Source of the DNA: Halomonas alimentaria
GTDB taxonomy: Bacteria > Pseudomonadota > Gammaproteobacteria > Pseudomonadales > Halomonadaceae
DNA: 64,000 nucleotides
Assembly (NCBI RefSeq): GCF_009902005.1
Contig: NZ_WUTT01000001.1
Span: 286,762 to 350,761 of the forward strand
Direction of reading: 5' to 3'
The notes beneath the pieces are model-generated. The model was given only the letters and a program-made list of their open reading frames with translations, ran no database searches and was not told where the DNA came from. Position 1 is the stretch's first letter; each line of letters opens with the position of its first letter. The position numbers were made by a program, and so were the translations under genes. Shown here piece by piece: positions 15,887-28,153 of this stretch.

Positions 15887-16267
15887 TGGTGGAGGCGGCG
15901 GGAATTGAACCCGCGTCCGCCAGCACGCGCCCATTGGCTCTACATGCTTAGATTCCGTTTTTTGATTTAACGCCTCTGGCTCCAACGGTCAGGATCCAGC
16001 GACGCGATTCCTCTTAAGTTTAACGACCGGCATGAGGACGCTACCGATCGCGATCCCATCATTCTTGGCTCGTATCCCCTCCGTGATGAATGGGCACATC
16101 ACTTCGGGGCCGGACTAGAAGCTAGCGGCTATTAAGCTGCCAGCGCGCCCTGAGCGTAGTTGTCGTCGTTTGCGACTATTTAGTCGTGATGTTGGATTTA
16201 CGAGATACATCACGCTCTCGGCATGCACCGCAGGGGTTGTCACCGGCGTCGAAACCATGTCGCCCCC
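15887..16267 (-). ncRNA. ssrA: Transfer-messenger RNA (tmRNA)
   Basis: Rescues stalled ribosomes with SmpB and tags nascent peptides for proteolysis. On the minus strand it begins GGGGGCGACATGG and ends CGCCTCCACCA, giving a 7-bp acceptor stem with one G-U pair. The T-loop segment GTTCAATTCCC is clear. The resume codon GCA opens a short frame encoding ANDDNYAQGALAA and stop. The length is 381 nucleotides. smpB follows upstream on the same strand. Its 3' end abuts the integrase scar, and the tRNA-like 3' end is intact, as expected when an island restores its target. Confidence 0.96.
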
Positions 16268-16307
16268 TCAATCGGCATCCTAACAGGATGTCCGAGCTTA
16301 TGACAGA

Positions 16308-16799
16308 TCAGCCACGGTTTTGTTCCCGCATGATGCGTCCCTTCTGACGCTGCCAGTCGCGATCCTTCTCGGTGGCGCGCTTGTCGTGCAGCTTCTTGCC
16401 GGTCACCAGCGCCAGCTCGCACTTCACCCGGTTGCCCTTCCAGTAGAGCTTGAGCGGCACGCAGGTGTGGCCCTTGTCCTGGGTGCGCGAGAAGATCCTG
16501 GCGATCTCCTTTCTGTGCAGCAGCAGCTTGCGGGTGCGCGTGGGGTCAGCCACCTCGTGGGTGCTGGCGGTGTTGAGCGGCAGGATATGGCTGCCCAGCA
16601 GCCATGCCTCGCCGTTCTTGACCAGGATATAGGTGTCGGTCAGCTGGGCCTTGCCCGCACGCAGGCTCTTGACCTCCCAGCCAGCCAGCACCAGGCCAGC
16701 CTCGAAGGTCTCTTCGATGTGGTATTCGAAGCGCGCCTTCTTGTTCAAGGCGATGACGTTGCTGCCTGGGCCCTTGCCCTTGGCTTTCTTGTTGGCCAT
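16308..16799 (-). CDS. smpB: SsrA-binding protein SmpB
   Basis: Binds the tRNA-like part of tmRNA and delivers it to stalled ribosomes. The 163-residue protein has the OB-fold blocks [28 protein letters not shown] and GSHILPL. The basic C-terminal tail ([19 protein letters not shown]) enters the mRNA channel. It is encoded 40 bases upstream of ssrA on the same strand. Confidence 0.97.
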   Translation of the reverse strand: MANKKAKGKGPGSNVIALNKKARFEYHIEETFEAGLVLAGWEVKSLRAGKAQLTDTYILVKNGEAWLLGSHILPLNTASTHEVADPTRTRKLLLHRKEIARIFSRTQDKGHTCVPLKLYWKGNRVKCELALVTGKKLHDKRATEKDRDWQRQKGRIMREQNRG

Positions 16800-16925
16800 G
16801 AAACCTCGTATCGTGTCCTTGCCTGTGGCGGCTCCCTCCGAGATGGGGGAAGCGTGGTACCATTCAAGGCCTGAAATGACGGCCCATGATACGCCCTGGG
16901 CACCGTGAAGTCAGCGAGGAGCGCA

Positions 16926-17360
16926 ATGCCAACGGTCAACCGAACCGCCATGGTGCGGCATACCCCCCAGGAGATGTTCGATCTGGTCAACGATTTCGAA
17001 CGCTATCCGGAGTTCCTGCCGGGCTGCCGCCGCGCCCGCCTGGTGGAGCGCGACGAGTCGCACCTGATCGGCGAGATGACCCTGGGGCGGGCCGGCATCG
17101 AGCAGAGCATCATGACCCGCAACGACCTGATCGAACCCGAGCGCATCGAGATGTCGCTGGTCAGCGGCCCCTTCAAGCGCCTGCGCGGCCGCTGGCTGTT
17201 CACGGCGATGGGTGAGGATGCCTGCAAGGTGAGCCTGGAGATGGAGTTCGAGTTCGCCAATCGCCTGCTCGGCATGGCCTTCGGCAAGCTCTTCCAGCAG
17301 GTCGCCGGGCAGCTGGTCGACTCCTTTACGCGCCGCGCCAACGACCTCTACGGGAACTGA
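16926..17360 (+). CDS. ratA: RatA-like START/Coq10-family protein
   Basis: 144-residue single-domain protein of the polyketide cyclase/START superfamily (VRHTPQEMFDLVNDFERYPEFLPGC, shown here as its diagnostic block split at NDFERYPEF). E. coli RatA was described as a ribosome-association toxin, while other members bind ubiquinone; which applies here is unknown. I chose the ATG at 16926 (MPTVNRT) by family length and a GAGGAGCGC ribosome site. It is divergent from smpB and sits 3 bases before rnfH. Confidence 0.9.
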   Translation: MPTVNRTAMVRHTPQEMFDLVNDFERYPEFLPGCRRARLVERDESHLIGEMTLGRAGIEQSIMTRNDLIEPERIEMSLVSGPFKRLRGRWLFTAMGEDACKVSLEMEFEFANRLLGMAFGKLFQQVAGQLVDSFTRRANDLYGN

Positions 17361-17363
17361 GGG

Positions 17364-17660
17364 ATGGCCGAGATCGCGATCGAGGTGGCCTTTGCCCTCC
17401 CGGAAAAGCAGCGGATCATCAGCCTGCGGGTGCCGCTGGTCACCACCGCCCGCGAGGCCGTGGCGCTGGCCGATCTGCCGTCACACTTCCCCGAGTTGCC
17501 CGCCGATACCTTCAATGACGCCGACCTGGGCCTGTTCGGCAAGCGTCTTCGCGAGCCGGGGACCCATCGCCTGCGCGCGGGTGACCGGGTCGAGGTCTAC
17601 CGCGGGTTGATCATCGACCCCAAGGCGGCGCGTCTGGCGCGGGCCGGCACCAGACGCTGA
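17364..17660 (+). CDS. rnfH: RnfH family ubiquitin-like protein
   Basis: 98-residue beta-grasp protein of the RnfH (UPF0125) family, with the typical opening EIAIEVAFALPEKQRI and the block GLFGKRLREPGTHRLRAGDR near the C terminus. The biochemical role is not established. It starts 3 bases after ratA, and this ratA-rnfH pair is conserved in gammaproteobacteria. Confidence 0.9.
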   Translation: MAEIAIEVAFALPEKQRIISLRVPLVTTAREAVALADLPSHFPELPADTFNDADLGLFGKRLREPGTHRLRAGDRVEVYRGLIIDPKAARLARAGTRR

Positions 17661-17692
17661 CGCCCCGCCGGGCAGGAGCGCGGCGGGGCGTC
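17659..17692. terminator. Hairpin between convergent rnfH and bamE
   Basis: The 12-bp stem GACGCCCCGCCG / CGGCGGGGCGTC overlaps the rnfH stop and lies 24 bases beyond bamE. T tracts are poor on both sides. Confidence 0.55.
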
Positions 17693-17715
17693 AGGGTTGC
17701 CCGTGCGAGCGGGTA

Positions 17716-18141
17716 TCAGCGCTGGTCGGCGGGTGCCGCGTTGGGTGTTGCCAGCGGCGTAGCGGTGCCGCCCTCCGGCAGCGGTCCGCCTTCGCTCTGG
17801 CGCATCTCGATCGCCTCGTCGAGGTCGCCCTCGCGCTGGATATCCACCAGGCGGTTGCCGTCGAAGGTCAGGGTCACGCGGCGGCGCTCGATGTCCTCGT
17901 AGGCCTTGTCCAGATAGAAGACGTAGTCCCACTGGCTGGCGTCGAAGGGCGCTTCCAGCAGCGGGCTGCCCATCACATAGACGACGTCGTCGCGAGTCAT
18001 GCCCGTCCGCAGCTGCTCCACCATCTCGGCGGTCACCAGGTTGCCCTGGGGAATGTCGCGCTTGTAGACGCCGAAGTAGCTGCAGCCGCTGGCCATCAGC
18101 AGGGCGGCGGTAAGGGTGACGATTCTGGTCAACTTTTGCAT
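17716..18141 (-). CDS. bamE: Outer membrane assembly lipoprotein BamE
   Basis: Lipoprotein of the BAM complex that inserts beta-barrel proteins into the outer membrane. The 141-residue product begins with a lipoprotein signal peptide ending LLMASGC. It then has the SmpA/OmlA domain (QGNLVTAEMVEQLRTGMTRD, MGSPLL, WDYVFYL). I chose the ATG at 18141 because it places the lipobox at about residue 20; the open frame upstream overlaps fur. The Pro/Ala-rich tail (about 25 residues) is longer than in E. coli. It is divergent from fur, as in Pseudomonas. Confidence 0.93.
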   Translation of the reverse strand: MQKLTRIVTLTAALLMASGCSYFGVYKRDIPQGNLVTAEMVEQLRTGMTRDDVVYVMGSPLLEAPFDASQWDYVFYLDKAYEDIERRRVTLTFDGNRLVDIQREGDLDEAIEMRQSEGGPLPEGGTATPLATPNAAPADQR

Positions 18142-18213
18142 TTGCGCCTGTTCTTCACTATCGTGGTTTCGGTCGATCATACCCGACCCTACCTGATACT
18201 GCGAAGAGCAACC

Positions 18214-18660
18214 ATGGCCGACCAGAACCATGAATTACGCAAGGCCGGTCTGAAGGTGACCCTGCCCCGCGTGAAGATCCTGCAGATCCTGGAAAACGCC
18301 CAGGGCGAGCATCACATGAGCGCCGAGGATGTCTACAAGACGCTGCTCGATGCCGGCGAGGATGTGGGCCTGGCCACCGTCTACCGGGTCCTGACCCAGT
18401 TCGAGACCGCGGGCCTGGTGGTGCGTCACAACTTCGACGGCGGCCACGCCGTGTTCGAGATCTCCCAGGAGGAGCACCACGACCATATGGTGTGCCTGGA
18501 GAGCGGCGAGATCGTCGAGTTCTTCGACGAGGTGATCGAGCGTCGCCAGCAGGAGATCGCCGAGGAGCATGGTTACGAGCTCGTCGACCACGCCCTGGTG
18601 CTCTATGTGCGCCCGCGTGGTTCCAGCGTGACCCGCCAGGATGGCCCGCCGCGCAAGTAG
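18214..18660 (+). CDS. fur: Ferric uptake regulator Fur
   Basis: Fe(II)-responsive dimeric repressor. The 148-residue protein has the N-terminal winged helix (KVTLPRVKILQILE, LATVYRVLTQF) and the metal sites in EEHHDHMVCLESGEI. The second CxxC pair common in E. coli Fur is not present at the C terminus; Pseudomonas-type Fur also lacks it. The start at 18214 follows GCGAAGAG. It is divergent from bamE and convergent with recN. Confidence 0.96.
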   Translation: MADQNHELRKAGLKVTLPRVKILQILENAQGEHHMSAEDVYKTLLDAGEDVGLATVYRVLTQFETAGLVVRHNFDGGHAVFEISQEEHHDHMVCLESGEIVEFFDEVIERRQQEIAEEHGYELVDHALVLYVRPRGSSVTRQDGPPRK

Positions 18661-18681
18661 CCGGCAGCGCCAGTCAGCAGC

Positions 18682-18714
18682 ACGACGGCCCCGATCATCG
18701 ATCGGGGCCGTCGT
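18682..18714. terminator. Bidirectional terminator between fur and recN
   Basis: The 15-bp stem ACGACGGCCCCGATC / GATCGGGGCCGTCGT is followed by CGTTTG on the plus strand. It separates two convergent genes. Confidence 0.75.
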
Positions 18715-18748
18715 CGTTTGGGGGCATTGTATGGGGCGATGGCAGGCC

Positions 18749-20422
18749 CTAGTGGTGGGGGCGCTGGCTGGCGTCGAGCATCTCCCGGGCATGGGCGAGG
18801 GTGCGGTCGGAGAGATTGACCCCGCCCAGCATGCGCGCCAGCTCGCCCACGCGGCCGGCCTCGTCGAGCAGCGCCATGCGGGTCAGTGTGGTATCTCCCT
18901 CGGCCTGCTTCTCGATATGCAGGTGGCGGTGGGCCTGGGCCGCGACCTGGGGCAGGTGGGTCACGGTCATCACCTGGCCCTGCTCGCCCAGCCGACGCAG
19001 CAGCTGACCGACGATTTCGGCGGTGGCGCCGGAGACCCCCACGTCGACCTCGTCGAACACCAGGCTGGGAATGGTGGAGTGGCGGGCCGCCACCACCTGG
19101 ATCGCCAGGCTGATGCGTGACAGCTCGCCGCCCGAGGCGACCTTTGCCAGTGGGCGTGCCGGCTGGCCGGGGTTGGCACTGATCAGGAAGCGCACCGCGT
19201 CGAGCCCCTCGGCGGCGGGCGCCTCGCGCTCGCTGACTTCCACCTCGAAGCGCGCCTTGCCCATGGCCAGAAAGGCGAGCTGCTCCTGCACCGCCTCGCC
19301 GAAGCGGCCGGCGGCCTGGCGGCGGGCCTCGCCCACCTCCCGGGCCAGGCGCTTCCACGCCTCGCGCAGCGCCTCGACCTCGGCGGAGAGGGCGTCCAGG
19401 TCCTGGTCGCCCTCTTCCAGTGTCGCCAGTTCGGCCTGCAGGCGCTGATGCAGGGCCGGCAGCTCCTCGGGCATCACGTGGTGCTTGCGCGCCAGGCGGT
19501 GTACGTCGCCCAGGCGCTCGTCCACCCAGGCCAGGCGCTCCGGGTCGAGCTCGGTGTCCGCGGCGAGGTGGGAGAGCTCCCGGGCCGCCTCCTCGACCTG
19601 GATGCGCGCCTCGCCGAGCATGCCCAGCGTCTCGCCCAGGCGACCTCGCTCGCAGCCGGGCAGCGCCTCGAGGCGGCCGATCGCCTGGGTGAGCAGGCTG
19701 ATGGCGCCACCCTCGTCATTGTCACAGCACTCGCTGGCGAACTGCGTCTCGCGCAGGCGCTCCTCGGCGTGGGCCAGCTCCTCCTGCTCCTCCTCGAGGG
19801 CCTTCAGCTCACCCTCGGCGAGCCCCAGCTGGTCGAGCTCCTCCACCTGGTAGCGCACCAGCTGGCGGCGGGCGTTCAGCTCGTCGCCATCCTCGGCCAG
19901 GCGCTTGAGCCGGCGGCGAGCGGCCTGCCAGGCGCGGAAGGTCTCGGCCATCTCGGCTACCGCCTCGCGGTGACCGGCGAAGTCGTCGAGCAGCCGCAGA
20001 TGGGTCTCCTCGCGCAACAGCTGCTGGTGGGCGTGCTGGCCATGCACCTCGATCAGGTGCTCGCCCAGGGCGCGCAGGTCGGCCACGGTGGCCGGCTGAC
20101 CATTGATCCACGCCTTGGAGCGTCCGCTGGCACTGACCACCCGCCGCAGCAGGCAGTCATCGTCGGGCAGCTCCCGGGCGGCCAGCCAGGCACGAGCCTG
20201 GGGCAGGTCGGCGATATCGAAGCGAGCGGAGAGGTCGGCGCGATCGCGGCCGTGGCGCACACTGGCGGCATCGGCGCGCTCACCCAGGCACAGGCCCAGG
20301 GCGCCGAGCAGGATCGACTTGCCAGCGCCGGTCTCGCCGGTGATGGCGGTCATGCCGCCGGCGAGTTCCAGCTCGAGATGGTCGACGATGGCGAAGTCGC
20401 GAATGGCAAGTTCCGTGAGCAT
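18749..20422 (-). CDS. recN: DNA repair protein RecN
   Basis: SMC-like ATPase acting in double-strand break repair. The 557-residue protein has Walker A GETGAGKS near residue 30, a central coiled coil (about 150-350, rich in Glu/Arg/Leu) and the C-terminal signature LSRISLAIQVV with the VFDEVDVGVSG Walker B. An imperfect LexA box lies about 50 bases upstream, suggesting SOS induction. It is divergent from grpE and convergent with fur. Confidence 0.97.
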   Translation of the reverse strand: MLTELAIRDFAIVDHLELELAGGMTAITGETGAGKSILLGALGLCLGERADAASVRHGRDRADLSARFDIADLPQARAWLAARELPDDDCLLRRVVSASGRSKAWINGQPATVADLRALGEHLIEVHGQHAHQQLLREETHLRLLDDFAGHREAVAEMAETFRAWQAARRRLKRLAEDGDELNARRQLVRYQVEELDQLGLAEGELKALEEEQEELAHAEERLRETQFASECCDNDEGGAISLLTQAIGRLEALPGCERGRLGETLGMLGEARIQVEEAARELSHLAADTELDPERLAWVDERLGDVHRLARKHHVMPEELPALHQRLQAELATLEEGDQDLDALSAEVEALREAWKRLAREVGEARRQAAGRFGEAVQEQLAFLAMGKARFEVEVSEREAPAAEGLDAVRFLISANPGQPARPLAKVASGGELSRISLAIQVVAARHSTIPSLVFDEVDVGVSGATAEIVGQLLRRLGEQGQVMTVTHLPQVAAQAHRHLHIEKQAEGDTTLTRMALLDEAGRVGELARMLGGVNLSDRTLAHAREMLDASQRPHH

Positions 20423-20473
20423 GTTGCCTCCCCGTCGGGCCTGTTATCGGGCACATGTTCATTCATACATGAT

Positions 20474-20489
20474 GTGAGTGTTTATACAG
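20474..20489 (-). promoter_or_regulatory. Candidate LexA box upstream of recN
   Basis: On the minus strand CTGTATAAACACTCAC has a perfect CTGT half and a degenerate second half (TCAC for ACAG). It lies about 50 bases from the recN start, and recN is a classical SOS gene. Confidence 0.5.
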
Positions 20490-20537
20490 TAGTCCAGGAT
20501 TTCCGACAATGCACGGCAGACTCGTCTCGCCCGATGC

Positions 20538-20565
20538 CTTGAGTTCCGCGGCGACGTCCCCATAT
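20538..20565 (+). promoter_or_regulatory. Sigma-32 heat-shock promoter of grpE
   Basis: CTTGAG (20538-20543) and CCCCATAT (20558-20565) with a 14-base spacer closely match CTTGAAA-N13/15-CCCCATNT. Transcription would start about 90 bases before grpE. Confidence 0.8.
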
Positions 20566-20663
20566 AGCGGGCATAACCGTTACACGTCCACATTCATCAT
20601 CTTGCATCGGCGATCACAGGTCGCCGCATCTGAATTTCACAGAAGAGCTTCAGGAGAGACCCC

Positions 20664-21293
20664 ATGGCCAAAGATCCCCAGACCCCGCTGGACGAGGAGC
20701 TCAAGCGCCAGGAGGAAGAGGCGGAGCCCCAGGCCGAGCCGCAGCCCGTGGAGGGTGAGCTGGAGGAGGTTGCCGAGGCCGCCGATCAGGCGGAGCAGGC
20801 CGCAGCGTCCGGCGACAATCCCGAGGCCGAGGTGCTGGCCGCCCGCGTCGAGGAGCTCGAGCAGAGCGTGGCCGAGGCCAAGGACCAGGCGCTGCGCGCC
20901 GCCGCCGAGGCACAGAACGTGCGCCGCCGCGCCGAGCAGGAGGCCGAGAAGGCCCGCAAGTTCGCGCTGGAGAAGTTCGTCAAGGAGCTGCTGCCGGTGG
21001 TCGACAGCCTGGAGAAGGCGCTCGAGGCGATGTCAGATGAGGCCAGCGAGGCCCACCTGGAGGGGGTCTCCATGACCCTCAAGATGCAGCTCGACGTGCT
21101 CGGCAAGTTCGGCGTCGAGGTGGTGGATCCCGCTGGCGAGCCCTTCGACCCGCAGTACCACGAGGCCATGGCCATGGTGCCCAACCCTGAACTCGACCCC
21201 AACAGCGTGATGGAGGTGGTTCAGAAGGGCTACCTGCTCAACGGCCGCCTGGTGCGCCCGGCCATGGTGGTGGTCAGCCAGGCCGCCGGCTGA
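20664..21293 (+). CDS. grpE: Nucleotide exchange factor GrpE
   Basis: Releases ADP from DnaK during the chaperone cycle. The 209-residue protein has a long acidic N terminus (to about residue 60), a coiled-coil dimerisation region and the C-terminal beta-domain with the signature [28 protein letters not shown] site precedes the ATG. It heads the grpE-dnaK-dnaJ cluster, each of the first two genes with its own heat-shock promoter. Confidence 0.96.
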   Translation: MAKDPQTPLDEELKRQEEEAEPQAEPQPVEGELEEVAEAADQAEQAAASGDNPEAEVLAARVEELEQSVAEAKDQALRAAAEAQNVRRRAEQEAEKARKFALEKFVKELLPVVDSLEKALEAMSDEASEAHLEGVSMTLKMQLDVLGKFGVEVVDPAGEPFDPQYHEAMAMVPNPELDPNSVMEVVQKGYLLNGRLVRPAMVVVSQAAG

Positions 21294-21318
21294 ACGGCAA
21301 CAATTCCGGGGCGCGGGG

Positions 21319-21346
21319 CTTGAAATGCTTCCCACGGCCCCCAGAT
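21319..21346 (+). promoter_or_regulatory. Sigma-32 heat-shock promoter of dnaK
   Basis: CTTGAAA (21319-21325), a 13-base spacer and CCCCAGAT (21339-21346) lie in the 124-base grpE-dnaK gap. This is a near-perfect heat-shock promoter. Confidence 0.85.
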
Positions 21347-21417
21347 AGATGGCAACTCCGCGGCGAAGGCCGCTGAACACGACTCCTGAATACATCACAC
21401 GACTTCGAGGATTTCCT

Positions 21418-23349
<1,932 letters not shown>

Positions 23350-23385
23350 ACCACGCATCTGAACTACGCATCTAAGCCATGGATG

Positions 23386-23422
23386 ACACCAGCGCGGGGG
23401 CCTGACTCCCGCGTTGGTGTTT
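23386..23422 (+). terminator. Hairpin between dnaK and dnaJ
   Basis: ACACCAGCGCGGG pairs imperfectly with CCCGCGTTGGTGT and is followed by TTT. It could attenuate transcription into dnaJ, giving less DnaJ than DnaK. Confidence 0.55.
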
Positions 23423-23453
23423 CCGAGGGACCGCGACGGAGGCGGACAGACCC

Positions 23454-24605
23454 ATGTCCAAACGCGACTATTACGAGGTACTGGGCGTAGAGCGCGGTGC
23501 CGATACCAAAGACATCAAGAAGGCCTACCGCCGGCTCGCCCAGAAGTTTCACCCCGACCGCAACCCGGATGACGAGAGTGCGGCGGAGAAGTTTCGTGAG
23601 GTCTCCGAGGCCTACGAGGTGCTCAGCGACGGCGAGAAGCGCGCCGCCTACGACCAGTTCGGCCATGCCGGCGTGGATGGTCAGGCCGGCGGCTTCGGCG
23701 GTGGTGGCTTCGGTGGCGCCGGGGCCGGTGGCTTCAGCGATATCTTCGGCGATGTGTTCGGCGATATCTTCGGCGGCGGCGGTGGCCGGCGGCACCCTAA
23801 CGCCCCGGCCCGGGGCAGTGACCTGCGCTACAACCTCGAGCTTGACCTCGAGGACGCCGTGGCTGGCACCAGTGTGGATATCCGCGTGCCGCGCCACGTG
23901 GAGTGCGAGCGCTGCGACGGCGACGGCGCCGAGCCGGGCTCCAGCAAGGAGACCTGCCCGACCTGTGGCGGTCACGGCCAGGTGCGCATGCAGCAGGGCT
24001 TCTTCGCCGTGCAGCAGACCTGTCCGACCTGCCATGGCTCCGGTCAGCACATCAAGGTGCCGTGCCACAAGTGCCACGGCGAGGGCCGGGTACGCGAGAC
24101 CCGCACGCTGTCGGTGAAGATCCCCGCCGGCGTGGATACCGGCGACCGCATTCGCCTCAACGGCGAGGGCGAGGCCGGCATCAACGGTGGCCCGCCCGGG
24201 GATCTCTACGTGCAGGTGCACCTCAAGCCGCACCCGATCTTCCAGCGCGACGGCCGCAACCTGCAGTGCGAGGTGCCGATCAACTTCGTCGACGCAGCGC
24301 TGGGTGGCGAGCTGGAAGTGCCGACCCTGGGTGGCCGGGTCAAGCTGAAGATCCCGCCCGAGACCCAGACCGGCAAGCTCTTCCGCCTGCGTGGCAAGGG
24401 CGTCAAGCCGGTGCGTGGCGGCGCCCCGGGCGACCTGATCTGCAAGGTGGTGGTCGAGACCCCGGTGAAGCTCAAGGAGGAGCAGAAGGAGCTGCTGCGC
24501 CAGTTCCAGGAGAGCCTGGGCGGCACCAACAGCGCCCACCACTCGCCCAAGAAGAGCGGCTTCTTCGACGGCGTGAAGAAGTTCTTCGAGGACATGAAGC
24601 CCTGA
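23454..24605 (+). CDS. dnaJ: Chaperone protein DnaJ (Hsp40)
   Basis: Co-chaperone that delivers substrates to DnaK and stimulates its ATPase. The 383-residue protein has the J domain with HPD (KFHPDRNP, about residues 30-40) and a Gly/Phe-rich linker. Four zinc-finger CxxCxG repeats ([32 protein letters not shown]) and the C-terminal substrate domain follow. It is the usual third gene of the heat-shock cluster. Confidence 0.98.
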   Translation: MSKRDYYEVLGVERGADTKDIKKAYRRLAQKFHPDRNPDDESAAEKFREVSEAYEVLSDGEKRAAYDQFGHAGVDGQAGGFGGGGFGGAGAGGFSDIFGDVFGDIFGGGGGRRHPNAPARGSDLRYNLELDLEDAVAGTSVDIRVPRHVECERCDGDGAEPGSSKETCPTCGGHGQVRMQQGFFAVQQTCPTCHGSGQHIKVPCHKCHGEGRVRETRTLSVKIPAGVDTGDRIRLNGEGEAGINGGPPGDLYVQVHLKPHPIFQRDGRNLQCEVPINFVDAALGGELEVPTLGGRVKLKIPPETQTGKLFRLRGKGVKPVRGGAPGDLICKVVVETPVKLKEEQKELLRQFQESLGGTNSAHHSPKKSGFFDGVKKFFEDMKP

Positions 24606-24646
24606 CGCTATCCCCCCAGCGGCTCGCTCCTCGAGGCGTTCCAGGA

Positions 24647-24674
24647 GACCCCGGCATCGCGAGATGCCGGGGTC
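24647..24674. terminator. Terminator between dnaJ and the HNH gene
   Basis: Perfect 12-bp stem GACCCCGGCATC / GATGCCGGGGTC with a GCGA loop, then TTCGTGT on the plus strand. It serves convergent dnaJ and the HNH gene. Confidence 0.75.
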
Positions 24675-24688
24675 TTCGTGTATGGGGC

Positions 24689-25645
24689 TCAGCGCTGCAG
24701 GTGTGCCAGGCGCCAGGCCAGCGCCTCCCGGTCGGGCTGCCAGCGCGGGTCGCGGGGCAGCACCAGTGGTTGTTCGTCGAGTTCGCACAGCCAGCGGCTG
24801 TCGGGCACCAGTGCATCCACTGTGGGGCTGACGTGCCAGCGATGATCCGGCCCCGGGGCGATCAGGTGGTTGTCCATGGCCCAGTGCAGGTTGGGTGTGA
24901 GTGCCACGCCGTTGCTGGGGCGGTCATCCTGGCTCTCGGCGAAGGGCACCAGGTGGGCCGCCTCCACCAGGTAGCGGTAGTCGGGGGTGATATAGCGTAG
25001 CCGGCTCGCCGCACAGCGGTAGTCATAGGCTTCCAGGACCAGCGAGCGGAAGGCGGCGGAGCGGGCCTTGGCCTGCTGAGGTGAAACGGGGCTTGAGCCC
25101 TTGAGTTGCTCCGGCGACTTCTCGTAGGAGCCGCTGGCAAAGGCTTCGTCCAGGTAGTCATGCAGCTTTGCCTGGGTGTCCGGGCTCCATGCGAAATAGC
25201 GGGTGATCAGGTGTGCACCTGCCTCGCGGGCGGCCTGCTCGCTGCCGAGCCTCGCCAGCAGTTCCGGGTGCAGCCTGGCAGCGCCGAAGCGCTTGAGCAA
25301 CTGGTCGAGTGATCGCGGTGCACCCAGTTGGTCGACGACACCGGCCAGAGTTGGAGAGAGTTCGGGCTGCCAGAGTGAACCGGCTGCGCCGTCCGGCCCC
25401 TTGTCGCTGGCAAGAAACCACAGCGGCAACCAGGGCCGCGCTTCGTGGCGCGAGCCGGCTGCGAGCTCATACAGCTCGTGATAGCGGCTGATCAGGCGAG
25501 TGTCGATGACTACCCGGGGCGAGGTGATATGCCCTGCCTGGATCTCGCAGATGATGGCCAGCATCAGGCAGGGCTTGTTGGGGGCGGGGTTGCCTCGGCT
25601 CTGCCCGACCCTCAGCCGTGTCAGGCAGCCAAGCGCATCGACCAT
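24689..25645 (-). CDS. HNH endonuclease, possible modification-dependent restriction enzyme
   Basis: 318 residues. The C-terminal third has an HNH nuclease arrangement: Cys211, His231 in EAAHLVPFAESQDD, Asn245 in SNGVAL, and His254/Asp258/His260 in NLHWAMDNH. The N-terminal region (about residues 20-100: KPCLMLAIICEIQAG, then ARPWLPLWFLASD and LWQPEL) resembles the front domain of HNH proteins of the ScoMcrA type, which bind phosphorothioated DNA. That match is from memory and is inference. No dnd or methylase gene is nearby. The ATG at 25645 follows AAGGAG. With the next two genes it interrupts the usual dnaJ-dapB junction, which suggests acquisition. Confidence 0.75.
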   Translation of the reverse strand: MVDALGCLTRLRVGQSRGNPAPNKPCLMLAIICEIQAGHITSPRVVIDTRLISRYHELYELAAGSRHEARPWLPLWFLASDKGPDGAAGSLWQPELSPTLAGVVDQLGAPRSLDQLLKRFGAARLHPELLARLGSEQAAREAGAHLITRYFAWSPDTQAKLHDYLDEAFASGSYEKSPEQLKGSSPVSPQQAKARSAAFRSLVLEAYDYRCAASRLRYITPDYRYLVEAAHLVPFAESQDDRPSNGVALTPNLHWAMDNHLIAPGPDHRWHVSPTVDALVPDSRWLCELDEQPLVLPRDPRWQPDREALAWRLAHLQR

Positions 25646-25827
25646 GGTGCTCTCTCCTTCGTCCTTGAGTGGTGACGGCTCCCAACGTTACCACGCCGTC
25701 GGCAGGGCGGGCCTCTCGCACAAAAGCGCAGAGGCGGTTCGTCAATGCTGTTGAAAGAAGCCGCTTGGCGGCGAGGGTGGTGTCGTCATAGTCTGGTAGT
25801 CCGACATTTCTGCAGGAGGAGAGCGCC

Positions 25828-26102
25828 ATGCCCATTTCACGCGCCGAGCTGCACGCCGACGATGCGGCAGCCCTGATCGATCAGCTGTGCGAGCGCTGGT
25901 CGGACGCCAAGGAGGTGGACCGTTCCGCCGACCCGGTGCGGGTCGATTTCGAGAACGGCAGCTGCTACCTGCAGGCGCAGCCGGACAAGCTGCTGGTGGT
26001 GGTGGAGGCCGTCGATGACGAGAGCCACGACCAGCTGGAGGGCCAGGTGGATCACGCCCTGGATACCCTCAAGGGTGTCGAACTGGATATCGTCTGGGAG
26101 GC

Positions 26103-26106
<4 letters not shown>
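25828..26106 (+). CDS. DUF2218 domain protein
   Basis: 92-residue acidic protein matching the DUF2218 family by its size, the RVDFENGSCYLQA block and the C-terminal DHALDTLKGVELDIVW. The function is unknown; relatives often accompany metal or siderophore genes, which I do not see here. A CAGGAGGAG ribosome site fixes the start. Its stop overlaps the GTG start of the transporter by 4 bases, so the two are translationally coupled. Confidence 0.8.
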
Positions 26107-27883
<1,777 letters not shown>

Positions 27884-28031
27884 AGGGGTAGTCGAAGGGC
27901 GGAGTTTCCTGTAATATCCCCAAAATTTTGGCCGGGCGCCTGGGCGAAAGCCCAACACAGCGCTTGTTGCTTCGGCCCTTTGTTCTGAGCGAACCAGCTC
28001 TGAGCACATCAGTTCCGAGCGAATGACAACA

Positions 28032-28076
28032 AGCGGGATGAAACCGGTCACCATCGGGTTTCGTCCCGCTTTTTTG
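28032..28076 (+). terminator. Rho-independent terminator between dapB and carA
   Basis: A 14-bp stem (AGCGGGATGAAACC / GGTTTCGTCCCGCT) is followed by a run of six T. It ends the dapB transcript; a role as a carAB attenuator is possible only if a promoter lies farther upstream. Confidence 0.88.
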
Positions 28077-28104
28077 CGGGCCGGCCATCGGTAAGCAGTA
28101 TGCA

Positions 28105-28133
28105 TTGACGAGCTGTCTCGATAGCTCTCTAAA
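28105..28133 (+). promoter_or_regulatory. Putative carAB promoter
   Basis: TTGACG (28105-28110) and TCTAAA (28128-28133) with a 17-base spacer lie just upstream of carA. The start would fall near 28140, giving a leader of only about 13 bases that is little more than the ribosome site. Confidence 0.5.
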
Positions 28134-28153
28134 AAACCTGGGAGGACGTTGCA

